A DNA stretch of 64,000 nucleotides, from assembly GCA_918026815.1 (NCBI GenBank), contig CAKJVC010000013.1, positions 310,001 through 374,000 of the forward strand. Direction: 5' to 3'. Below are positions 47,531-57,997 of the stretch, in pieces; positions within the stretch are counted from its first letter, which is position 1; the number at the start of each line of letters is the position of its first letter. Below the pieces are notes generated by a model. The model made no database searches and was not told where the DNA came from. It saw only the letters and a list, made by a program, of their open reading frames with translations. This DNA comes from Chalara sp. BL73 (Eukaryota > Ascomycota > Leotiomycetes > Helotiales). Both the position numbers and the translations under genes were made by a program.

Positions 47531-48375
47531 AGAGACTTTACTTGGCATTGAGTCGACTATAGACCTAATGGTGGCATAGGATGAAGAGACTGAAAAGTCC
47601 GTGTTGGGCTATGAAAGCTATACCAGTTTCTACTCACGATTTAACAACAGTTCCATACGCTCCGCTGTTCTGTGATTGACAGATTACACGCGGCAGGCCG
47701 GAGCTCCAAGTGATTAGCCTTGACCCCCATTTTACGCACGAATGACTCATGTCAAAGAAGGGGCAGTCGCACCAATTTTTCAAGTGGGAACCTTAGCACC
47801 CCACCGCCGTCCAAATATAGAGTGAGGATATCTAGCTTACATTTAGAAGGATTATATAGTAATTACACAATACGGTATGTTAGTGGTTGCAGCAATCGAG
47901 TTGCGATTTTGCTTAATTATAATTCAGCGCTGCAAAACGTCTCAGTATGCCAATTCGATTATATCACCTAGATTACAAGCTACCACGTTGCGGTCTTACT
48001 CCAGAGGCTATTTACCTCTACCGATCTTCCCTTCAACCGGATATACCCATGCTACATTGAAGCTGAACGGTGGTTTGCTTTTATTTTTGCTCTGCAACAG
48101 TAAGTGGTGGCGAATCAAAATGTCCATTCAGTCCCCTCACTCATTCAGAGAAACCCGAAAATACACCAATTGACCTGTTGGCGTTTTCTTTTCGCCGAAG
48201 TCTATTTACCATGTATCCTTGAATTAGCCCCCGGTTTTGTGACCGATTATAATTCCTCGCTTGGTTTTTTTGGGGTAGGACCCACAATGTGTTAATATGC
48301 TTAGGCACTCAATCCTTTCCGTTTTCTTGTCCACTACCTGATGCACTTTTGTTTTCAAATTTACCAGAGACAAAT
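47531..48375. other. Intergenic, no gene seen
   Basis: Short plus-strand frames at 47720-48295 lack motifs. The last part is the 5' flank of the aminotransferase gene. Confidence 0.4.
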
Positions 48376-50124
48376 ATGAGTTCCCTTACCACACAACTTT
48401 CAGATAGGGTGCGACATAATGCGCTGAATAACACACACTGGAGACAAATTCGAAAGCTATTTTCAAAGCCTTACAATGAACATACAGCGCCTGACGGAGT
48501 GTAAGTTACTCGCTATTCACATATGTTTATAGAATAACTAAAGAATGTTCACCACTGATTTACTCACATATCATCCGCATAGCATCAACCTTGGTATGGC
48601 GGATAGTTCTTTGATGCATAAAGAGCTTGTGGAGCATGTAAATACCCATGTAAGCCTGCATCAAACTATTGTGGCATAGAATTGTGCTTACCTCCATCAA
48701 GTTCTCAATTGATGCTATTTCACACTTAACCTATGGGCAAGGCCCAAACGGGTCGCCCAGATTACTAGAAGCTTTATCAGCTTTCTTCAACAGACAATTG
48801 AAACCAATTCAGCCTATCATCGAAAGTGAGTTGATTATCACTTCTGGCGTGACTCAATCAATTGATGCACTCACTTGGTGCATTTGCAATGAGGGAGAAG
48901 GGATACTTGTTGGCATGCCTCTTTACGCTGGTTTCCAGCCAGATGTTGAAATGCGCTGTCGGAGTAGGATGCTCCCTGTTACTTTCCAGGAAGACAATCA
49001 CCAATATTCTGTGGACGCTGTTTTCGATGCCCAAGCCAATATACGCGCATACGAAAGAGCTCTCAAGAAGTACAACGAACAGCAAATACCAGTGCGTGCT
49101 GTTATGATATCAAAGTGTGCCTATCTACTCCACTCTAGTCACCCTCACTGACTACGTTAGCCCTCACAACCCCCTCGGGCGCTGCTACGTAAGTATGCCT
49201 GCAGAATATTAAGCTTCATCGTTATTGACTAGCCCTTTCCAGCCTATCGAAACTCTTCAAGCAATTGCTCGGTTCTGTCAGCAACACGATCTACACCTTA
49301 TCTCAGACGAAATATACGCAAATTCGACCTTCAAAAATGCTTTTTTTCCTACCGCAGAGCCTTACATATCCTTCCTTTCTATTGAGCTAGAGAACCTCAT
49401 CGATCCCAAACAGCTACACGTGCTATATGGTATGAGTAAAGACTTTTGTGCCAATGGGCTGAGACTTGGAGTATTACAAACACGGAATATCGACCTCTAT
49501 GAGGCCGTGAGCAGTATTAAGTGAGTAAACAAACATCTACAGCTCTATGGCTATTGAAGCTTACCAGCGATAGCATATTTGCATGGCCGTCATACGCAAT
49601 CCAAGATTCATGGTCGAAAATTCTCAATGACGTTCCTTTTATTGAAAACTTCATCCGTACCAACCAAGAGAGACTGAGCCAATGCTATTCCACTTTTGCG
49701 TCGTTTTTGGATCAGTATCAAATTCCATATATAAAATGAGGGTACGTTGCCAGAATCCCTTCGGTCCCCTGCGCAAACTATGCCTAACAAACGAGAAAAT
49801 AGAAATGCAGGATTCTTTTTCTGGGTTCACTTCGTCCGATTAGAAGGGAAACCCCAACTCGCACAGAAGGAGATGGTAGGCATGCTAAAGGAGAAGCTGA
49901 TTAGTGCTGCTCTGGAAAATGGGTTATATATTAGAGATGGCAGCAACTATTTTGCAGAAGAAAAGGAAGACGGGTGGTTCCGTGTCACATTCACGATGGA
50001 CAAAAAAGTCCTTGAGGTTGCGATCGAAAGATTGCGACGCACCCTGGAAGACACCAATCTTCTCCGTCCTGTTAAATGCGTTCTGGTTGAGAAGACATTG
50101 ACCGCTCGGGCACGCACAGAGTAA
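48376..50124 (+). pseudogene. ACC-synthase-like PLP aminotransferase with a premature stop
   Basis: Seven exons (48376-48500, 48583-48649, 48702-49114, 49161-49188, 49243-49520, 49574-49741, 49803-50124) keep one frame for 467 codons. It is a fold-type I aminotransferase: NLGMADSSLMHKEL, LTYGQGPNGSPRLLEAL, SNPHNPLGRCY, HLISDEIYA, and the PLP-lysine region YGMSKDFCANGLRLGVLQT. The C-terminal domain has NAGFFFWVHF and the arginine region around WFRVTFTM. Relatives are 1-aminocyclopropane-1-carboxylate synthase-like enzymes, so deamination or transamination of an amino acid is likely. The frame contains TGA at 49737-49739, just before the last intron, where CGA (Arg) would fit. Use of an alternative donor at 49715 would skip the stop and nine codons, so the gene may survive. 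It is otherwise intact; called pseudogene with that reservation. Confidence 0.7.
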
Positions 50125-51208
50125 AAGATTAGTAAATTTATCTTACTTATCTGTTGCTTGGTAATGCCCGCATTTCCCATTGAGAGTAATGCAATTCACT
50201 TGTTTCATTTCGGAGTAGACCTCAATATCTCTGACCTTACTTCTCCGCTAGCTAAATGTGACCAACTGCTGCATTGTAAGGCGTTATTACCACTGGACGA
50301 GAACAGCAATACGAGGTTTTTTTCCGGCTTTTACAATAGGAGTGATAACCTGCTTGTATTCAATTCATGCTTGGCACAAAATACGTGTGTATATGTGGAT
50401 ACAGCAAAGTGCCGACTCACAGATCCTTTCACTGGCTGTTAGAGCAATATGCAATGGTGTTATCTTTCCCTCGAAGAACCTCTATCACAAGAGAAGGAAA
50501 ATCTAACACACAATTAAAGTATCACCAAAAAAATGCAACGGAAAGGGCGAGCAAGTCAAAGTCTCGCACAACAAAGTGTGGCACCGCCACTATACAGACC
50601 CTCATCACGCAGTTCTTGGAATCGCGCATCACTCGAGAAACCGCCAATAGCAATTACTAGTGTAAAGCATCCAGGTGTTTCTTCAGGAGTCGGGGGAGCG
50701 AAGGTATGTCGATAAGTTCGAAGATGCCACCACTGACCGGCCTCAGAAGTTAATGCTTTTATTTGGACGTTGGGGAAGGCTTCAAATCAATTATACCTTT
50801 ATCATGAGCTTTGCTTTCACTTGACTACTACATTAATTGTAAATGCCGAATTGTGCGCTACATCACAGCACTGGATGGCCTGTCTCTGGCGTTCCCGAAG
50901 TGTTTAGCATGCATGATTTATGCAAGCTTAGTTCCACGCCTTGCCCACAGCTCTTGTTAGAACTTCCGTTACCAATCATATAGTAGGAGAACGCTTTCTG
51001 CGAAACAACCGCCAAACACTGCATCCTGTTGCCTACAGCAACGAGCATGTTATATAATATTGAACTTTCCTCAGCTGACGAACTTCCGACAAAATACTAG
51101 TTATTAATGCATCACGGAGAGCAAGCTTGACATCCTTGTTCCTTACAGGACTATTTGGTAAGCTCTGGGGGGCTCAGATTTGGTGGCGCCATATAATTAG
51201 CCAAACCA
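50125..51208. other. Intergenic, no gene seen
   Basis: Overlapping frames around 50158-50715 share no motif and are likely chance. Nothing else is supported in this kilobase. Confidence 0.4.
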
Positions 51209-51697
51209 TTGTTAGAATTTACCAAAGTGTCTGCAAAAGCCTTCCTCTTGAGGCGGGAGCAGATCTACTTTAAGCCAGGCATAGGAGATTCAGGCGGACG
51301 GAGCCTGGGCATTGTGGAAATGAGCGATGGTTCCAATATCAATGCTTTACTCGAGTGGAGAGCATCAGTCCCTACAGATACAGTATCACGCATTGCTAAA
51401 GCACTCAAAAATATTCCAACCGATGAGGATATGAGCCGCCTCAAAGAGATTCGCACGTTGAAGTTTGAAGGCGTCTTCAATGTTAACGAACTTTCTTATC
51501 CTACCCTTGTCTGCGAATGTGCTCAAAAACATTGGGACCTTCGTGATATACTTCTGACGATGGCGAAGCCTTCTCCTGAGGACAGAGGCATCCTCGGCGC
51601 CATCATCGCGACACATATTCGATCCACGATCATCCACTTCAAACTTCGACACGGGAGGTTACGCACCGAGAGCTTCGTCTCCTCGACAATCTCGTAA
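51209..51697 (+). pseudogene. Unrecognised ORF fragment
   Basis: The plus strand is open for about 162 codons to a TAA at 51697, but the first in-frame ATG is about 37 codons in (MSDGSNINALLEWRAS). The sequence looks like genuine protein, mixing charged helices (RIAKALKNIPTDEDMSRL) and LKFEGVFNVNELSYPTLVCE. An xxLLEWR pattern occurs in some fungal kinase-like/HeLo-associated proteins; this is only a faint resemblance. It lacks both ends of a normal gene model and may be an internal exon or a decayed copy. Confidence 0.35.
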
Positions 51698-52577
51698 AGC
51701 CAAATCTCACTGATTCCTACGTTCTAGATTAGGACGTCTGTCTTCCCCTAACATCTACCAGCATCCCGAGTATCAGGCGGGCTATTCCCTTTGGTTCCAT
51801 GACGTGTGGTCTCTAGTGATGGTGTTGCCGGAGGGCTACAGAGTAGAATCCTATCGACGACGCCTTTCAGGACGCAAATGAGCTATTACGAAAGAAGTTA
51901 CAGAAAAAAAAGCTGGTGGTGAATCTTAACTGGAAGGATAATTGGACTGCAAAGGTCATGCAACATGGCTTCAGATTTCTTGAGCCCCACATTCGAGAAT
52001 CCCAGCAGGAAGGGCAATATGTGCTTTTTTGATGCACTCTGCCGTCTTTTTGAGACGTCTTGAAAAATGAGACGAGGAGTGTACCCATCATATATACAGT
52101 ATGTAATCTAGTGAGAATAGCCAAATTTCATTGCCAAATCATTAAGTCTCTAGTACCTTGCAGGAAAATATATGATGGACTTTTGTTAATTAGCGTTCAG
52201 AGTGCTTCAGTGTTGCTTTAAAAAAAAGATACACTGAACAAAGGGTACGAGGTTCGCTCCTAAGTATTTACAGAGTTTTTTGGTATATTTCCATTGGTCG
52301 AAGTTTGCGATCCCCTCTTTTTGGGTGGTTGGTAGGCAGACCGAGAAGAAACCTTTCTAGCGTCGTTCTTGTCAATCAATGTATTGCAAGCGCAGCCAAG
52401 ATTTCTAATTGGCCTTCGAATAAAGGAGTCCAGTCATCGCTTCGCAACATGTTATGACACGCCGCTTTGTTGCCTGAAAATAAAGGCTCATTGTCACCTC
52501 TAATTCAACTTTCCTCTCTCTATCCACATTCCTCATCCAACCTCAGCATCTACTACCTTACCACTTTCATTATAACC
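51698..52577. other. Intergenic, no gene seen
   Basis: No open frame with recognisable content. The final 100 bases are pyrimidine-rich (CT-rich), as often seen upstream of fungal start codons. Confidence 0.4.
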
Positions 52578-53388
52578 ATGAAGAATAGAGACAACGCCGA
52601 CCGCGAAAACAATCAGCCAGAGAGCGCAACGGCATACTGGCGAGAAAACCCAGCCAAGCCTGTCCGTGTCCTAGTTTCAACGGCGACCCATCTTGTGCGA
52701 GGTGAAGGATATTCCGCTAAGACAAGATTTATGCAAAATCTTATTAGCCAATACCATTGGAACCATGATTACGAATGGGATCATGATCGCTTCGGAGCAT
52801 ACAATGCTGAGTTTGGTTATGAGAAACGACTCTGCTATTTCCTCGTCGATCACGGTCAATCCCCCAACGGTAACGACGATGATGTACCTATACTATGGTA
52901 TCGGTGGACGGGAGAGTCACTGTAAGAAGCTCGAATCATATGTCATTTTTCATTTGGTTAACATCTAGCCACAAAGTGTACCTATCCACGATGTTCTACC
53001 TTCCCAGATACGAAGGAAGTTAAAAGAATTCCCGTTTACACCCGTTAAGTCTGCGCCAAAAACAGAGCATCGCCAGATGAATGCAACTGAGAAGCGCGAA
53101 CGCATCCGGAAGCAACTTTTCTGGGATATGGGGCTATCAGACATGGATTTTAATTTCCTAAACGAAAGTCCCGAGCATGCATTATGGCTCGAACGGAATA
53201 TTGAACCGAGGTTCTGGTCAAAACTCAAGGTCCTTGAAGCGGAATGGCAGGAATTTCGGGAGGAATTAGCTCTTGGAACAATCAGGAGGGTTCCATTTCA
53301 AAAGGAGCTCGGGCTTGAGCAGGGCAAAGAAAAGAAATCAAGAGACTGTACAGAAATGTGGGACTGTGAGTGCCGTTTATGTAGCTGA
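52578..53388 (+). CDS. Hypothetical protein, 251 aa
   Basis: Two exons, 52578-52921 and 52977-53388, join over a 55-bp GT-AG intron to 251 aa. The ATG follows a CT-rich leader (TATAACCATG). Visible parts are a charged N-terminus, a WRENPAKPVRVLVSTATHLV segment, a Trp/Tyr/Asp-rich region (YHWNHDYEWDHDRFGAYNAE), and after the intron a basic stretch (LPSQIRRKLKEFPF) and a helical END with LWLERNIEPRFWSKL. No family is recognised, there is no signal peptide, and no membrane segment. An internal GT near 53356 could start another intron and change the C-terminus. Likely a real gene because both exons show protein-like composition and the frame is continuous. Confidence 0.5.
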
Positions 53389-54009
53389 TGAACTACATAT
53401 ATCGAAAGGTATTCATCTACAATCACCATTAAGCAGAAAGGAGTGCATTACCCGGCAGATCCCTGTAGTACTTTACGCTTCACAAGGATCAACAATAGCT
53501 TAGAGAGAACTACTTCTTATCCAAAAAGAAAAAATCGGCGAATACGTGAGCCGGTACTAGCAAGGAGGATCTGTGGGTGTTAAAGCATAGAGCCAAAATA
53601 ATCCAATCACTTGCCTAATAGAAGCAAATATAATTCCACGATTGGCCTGCTGAAGGTATCCTCCGAAGAATCTTTGTTGAAGAATGCGGATTCCAGCCAA
53701 AAGCCGTCTAGCTATCCTGGAGTTCCTAGCCAATTTTATCCACAAATCCCAGTTCTATTACTAGAACAAAAGCTGCCAACAATTTCAAAGATACCCCTCA
53801 AGCAAGCAATCCTGCGAATATATTACACCTCCTTTGCAAAGAGCAGGCTTAACTCTTGCAATAGCAATCCCTATACCTCATAAACCCCGTACGTACGGCT
53901 ATGGTAAGCTCCCCCTGGCAGTGCTTGCATGCAATTGGGTTTTGCAATGAACCCCACCAATTCCAAGCAGCGCAGCCACGGCCAGTACATGCCTGACATG
54001 AGTGGTCCT
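53389..54009. other. Intergenic, no gene seen
   Basis: A frame at 53611-53883 has no recognisable motif. Nothing else is supported. Confidence 0.35.
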
Positions 54010-54255
54010 CTATATCCTTATAGTTTGGATCCCCATCACATCGGCCGCACTTTGTTTGACATACTCATATTTGACGCAGGGCTCCCATCCACTTCCTCCA
54101 CAAATTTCACAGGTTGGGTCAGGGTGCAATTGGCGCTGATCAGCCCCACTTCCGTAACTGCCTCCAGACAGTTCTCCGGAGCTGTGAGAGCTCCTGCTAC
54201 ATGTTGAAGAATCGCTGCTTTAGTGAGAGGAACCGGTATTTTCCCTAGAACCCAT
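54010..54255 (-). pseudogene. Small Cys-motif protein with an early stop
   Basis: The minus strand reads from ATG 54255 for 82 codons to TAG at 54010 in one frame, interrupted by a TAA after residue 11, where CAA would suit the surrounding Ser/Gln-rich run. After a Ser/Gly-rich part (SSGELSGGSYGSG) comes CEICGGSGWEPC, a CxxCxGxG-type zinc-binding motif, followed by VKYEYVKQ. In the next region, in another frame, further CxxC pairs (CQAC, CKHC) occur at about 53930-54000, so a longer zinc-ribbon-like protein may once have existed. The family is not named. The stop suggests a dead gene. Confidence 0.35.
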
Positions 54256-54275
54256 TGTGACTGTATTCTAAGCAA

Positions 54276-55239
54276 CTGCGGAGAATTAGTTTATGAATAG
54301 TATTTCGAGTATGATACAGAAACTTACGCAAGTTGAGTATTTCAATGGCGGAAGCAGAATTTCTGTTGTGAACTGAAATTGCCGTTCAAAATCGGACTGT
54401 GGCCAAGAAAATTTTATTATATACTTAAAGAACTTATAAGAATGGGCGGATAGTGATAAAGAGAGTGGTCAGGACAAAAGTTCACAGAGTCCCATATCTT
54501 TACAGACATCCTTAGGCAGATCCAGCATCTCTGGATGCTGTCTAGCCGGTGGACAAGTTGTCTAGTGAGTTACACTCAAGTCAGGGCTAGGACGATTATC
54601 TTTATTATTGTCTCTTGCAGCGGATATGCACATTCTGGCTCATGCAACAATGGAAGCCCAGTCTGATCTTTGTGTACGAATCATGGCATGCAGAGCGGCA
54701 TCTAAGAAGGATAATGGAAAGAAGAGAACTTCGGTGTTTGCCTTCTCTTTGAACATTTAACCCTAGTTATATTCTGTCTTGTCTGCGAAGTTTTATTTTG
54801 CTTGGTGTGTTACAGGAAGGAATCTCCAGGTCCATGCCGATTACTGAGATGCCCAGAAGAGCATCGATGCCAAGCGATTTTGCAACCACAAAACAGTTAT
54901 CGTCAACTGGAGACGCCGCGAAGAATAGGAGTGGGAAAATGATGAGGATTCTGATGCTCATTGGGATTAGAGAAAAGTGCAGAGCACATACTGCACAGCG
55001 CTGGTCGTGGAAGCTCACAAAGGGTTCATTGCCTGTCACTCCCATCGCTGAGAATGCCACTATGTCAGAGAAGCACGTGCGAGAATTCTGCGACGGCTGC
55101 TTCAGCGCCGATGATCCGCTACAGCATGCTTTCTTCGAGACGATTACCTTGCTACCAGGGTACTGCTGAATTAAATATGGAGGACAGTGCTTTGCTATAT
55201 CTCCGTGCTCTGGGAACGAAGGCTATCGATTCCGTGGCT
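54276..55239. other. Decayed region with no gene model
   Basis: ORFs at 54767-55169 on both strands overlap and none is recognisable. This may include the rotted N-terminus of the adjoining amidase pseudogene, but I cannot follow it. Confidence 0.35.
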
Positions 55240-56995
55240 TGAGTGATGCCTTCTGTTGAAAGCACACCATGCGGGCCGTTCGTTGCGGTCGGTGATGCGC
55301 TGTGGGAGCCATGGGTGTTCTATCATGACTACAACGCCTTCATTGTATCTTTCCAGCTGCCTTGTGGCAAAAGTGACAGGTAGCTTCAATCCCAAAGCCG
55401 CGGATGGCTCTCTAACGGATGCAGAAAATACAAGCCTTGGGACGACAATGTATCGTCCATTCGACATGGCCTTGAAGTCCCTGTACTTCTATGCCGTCTG
55501 CAGATTCCAACAAAAGTAGAAATTATTGCATGGAAGCCTTGAGGGTTTTGTGCGATTCAGGAGGAACAATAGTTGACAAAACCAGACTCCGCTCGCTCAT
55601 CTCCAAGGAAGATCCCATCGAGGCCATCGAATACACTGCGCCGTTTAACCATAGAGCCGATGGTTATCAGGCTCTGTCCGGGAGTAGTATCGGAAGCTCA
55701 GCTGCTATCAGCTCGTATCCATGGCTTGATCCCACAATTAGTGCTGACAGTGGGTTTTGTATACCATGTAAAGAAGTTCTATTCCGATCTCTCGTAGCGA
55801 ATGGCAGCGAGCGGACCAGCAAATGTACATGGCTACTTTGGACTTCGACCTACACATGGAGTTATCTCTTCTGAGGGCTTATTTCCAAGTTTTCCGTTAG
55901 TAATCTCTGTTTCACTTTCAATCTAGTGACTGACGAGAAAACACCAAGCCTCCGAGATACTCTTCATTTATTTACGAGACATTCAAAAGCTGGCGCAAGC
56001 GTTTTCGGTGTTGGAATCTAGCTCGAAGCCATCCTCGACATCCGTTTGTATATCACCACATGTCCACGCAATTCTTTATCCAAAGGACTTCTTGCCCACT
56101 GAGAACATCACTCAAACGGCGGTCGTAGATTCGTTCGTGTGCGACCTTGAAGCATCACTCGGCCTAAAGTGCGAAGAGATATAAATTTCGGACTCACGGC
56201 TCGCGTCGAGCCCTAGGAAGACCGAACCTCTTCACTCATATCTGAAGTTTGTACCCATATTCACCACTTATCCTTGAATCTGCTAATTTAATTAGGCTGG
56301 CTGTAAACCTGTTTACTACAACAGTTATCACAACCCGGAAGAACTTTTCTGGGAATATAGAGCAGAATTCAACAGGGAGCCGTTTGTTACATCATGGAAC
56401 AAGTGAAGATTGTAAGTTGAATCCATGTTGTCTTGCTGTATCATGCAATTCAAACGCGAACCAGTTCCCTCAGTAAGGAAATAACTGAAGAAGGTCAAAA
56501 CGAGATCGAAAAACTTGATCTGTACAAAGAGTGGCTACTTCAGGAGATATTTCAGGTCTCGACACACAATGCGATCATAATTATTCCAATAGATCAGGGC
56601 CAACCCATCTACCATAAAACCCAGCCAGGTAAGTTTATTTATCTTTAGCCCAAAAGGAGGCATCGAGCTAAAGCAACCGTCAGGCCACCAGTCCAACGCA
56701 ATGGAGATCTGCCATTGAACCTTTCTCGAACTTTAGGAGCCTTGGAGATCACTGTGCCAAGTAGATTCTTGGTAAATACTATCGGCAACCTTAAGTCGTT
56801 GATCCTATATAGTTGCCGAAATTCCCTATGAAGCTTCCCATTGGGATGTCGGCGTTAGATCCTCCAGGTTAGAATTCCTCCTTAAAAACAGGCTATGAGC
56901 ACTGCTGGGAATTGATATGCAACAGGTTTCGACACCACTCTCATCGAGGTTGTCCGACAAGCATTGGTCCATGGGAACCGACCTACTACGGTATT
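55240..56995 (+). pseudogene. Amidase-signature (AS family) enzyme pseudogene
   Basis: The clearest part (about 55550-55770) gives TIVDKTRLRSLISKEDP, then IEYTAPFNHRADGYQ and LSGSSIGSSAAISSYPWLDP. This corresponds to the amidase signature around the catalytic serines, with GSSSGS altered to GSSIGS. Upstream, CGPFVAVGDALWEPWVFYHD fits the N-terminal region of these fungal amidases. Downstream, after many stops, KLDLYKEWLLQEIFQV, IIIPIDQGQPIYH and TTLIEVVRQALVHGNR match the C-terminal parts. Intact members hydrolyse carboxamide bonds and are about 600 aa. Numerous stops, frame changes and the altered serine loop mean no active enzyme can be made. Boundaries are approximate. Confidence 0.75.
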
Positions 56996-57414
56996 CACGG
57001 GGAAGAGCGCTTTCCAACAAAATTAATCATCCAACAGAAAGTAATTTCTTCCATTCAGCCCATCTGCTGCCAGTAAAGCGTTTACGGTTTGCGGGAGGTA
57101 CGACACGACAGGGGAAATCTCAATATACAGTAGCCAAACTAGCTTAATATGCCTCCCTGCATTGTTTCTCTAACTTTATTCTCTCGCAAGTTCAGTATCA
57201 TTTCCTGTTTTCGCTCTTGAATCATCGAAGTTGAGGGCTCAGTTTTGTGCCCAATTTGGCTTCGATAGCAAACCAAACCAAAAATGTAATCTCTAATCTG
57301 CATTAAGACAGCGAATATCCAGTGGTCGTCTTTTCTACATCCCCTTTCTTTCCCGCACATCCTTTTAAAACATCGCTGTATAAAGCCAGATAGATCCTGG
57401 CTCTCGACATACGG
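56996..57414. other. Spacer, no gene seen
   Basis: About 400 bp between the amidase and helicase remnants. A CT-rich tract occurs at 57330-57360. No feature is supported. Confidence 0.35.
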
Positions 57415-57950
57415 GCTGGAATGCGATCAAGGCGACGGAAAAAGAGGCAGACAACTTATTTGCGGAGGCTCACTTCTGTAATGGAGCCCAGATGATGCTT
57501 ACTACCAATCTCTGGACGGAGAACGGGCTGGTGAATGGGTCAATGGGTTCTATTCATGATATTACTTGGTCTCAGGGTCAAAATCCTTCTCTTTTGCCTT
57601 CTCTCTTGCTAATTAGGTGTACTGAATATACAGGACTAGACTTTTCAGGCTGTCCCCCAGGTGCAGTACTTATTTTTCCTGTCTTCCGTCAGTTTGAGTT
57701 TAAAGGCAAGGCCTGTTCTCATACCCAATCCCTTTATGGTTAGCATATGTAATTGTGATCTATAAGAGCTAGAGATTGACTCTTCCTAAGGTTATTCAGA
57801 ACCTGAATCAGAGGGAGCATTGTCTGGGCTTCCCTTAAATAGCTGTATCTCGAGTGAAGACTTTAGAGGGTGTATTGTTTGAGGTACCTTCCAATTTTAA
57901 TCATCTAAAGCTACAATTTAAGCCGTGTCTCGAGACCGTAAGCTAGATTA
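57415..57950 (+). mobile_element. Helitron-type PIF1-like helicase remnant
   Basis: A plus frame reads EKEADNLFAEAHFCNGAQMM, LTTNLWTENGLVNGSMGSIH, DITWSQGQ and FRQFEFKGKACSHTQ. It then continues, with stops, as LAYVIVIYKS, LTLPKVIQNLNQREHCLGF, IAVSRVKTLEGVLFEVP. This is the C-terminal part of the PIF1-like helicase of fungal Helitrons: the AYAITIHKSQGLTL and VAVSRVK blocks are altered by transitions and TAG/TGA stops. The N-terminal helicase motifs (Walker A/B) and Rep domain are missing. The remnant ends about 50 bp from the 3' end of a HET gene, which lies on the other strand. Confidence 0.8.
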
Positions 57951-57997
57951 CACCCGTAGAAATGCACAGTTATAATATACAAGTCAATAAAAAAAAG

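Noticed and set aside
45217..50124. O-methyltransferase and aminotransferase as part of a secondary-metabolite cluster
   Set aside because: No PKS, NRPS, terpene or DMATS gene anywhere in the window, and the aminotransferase may be dead.
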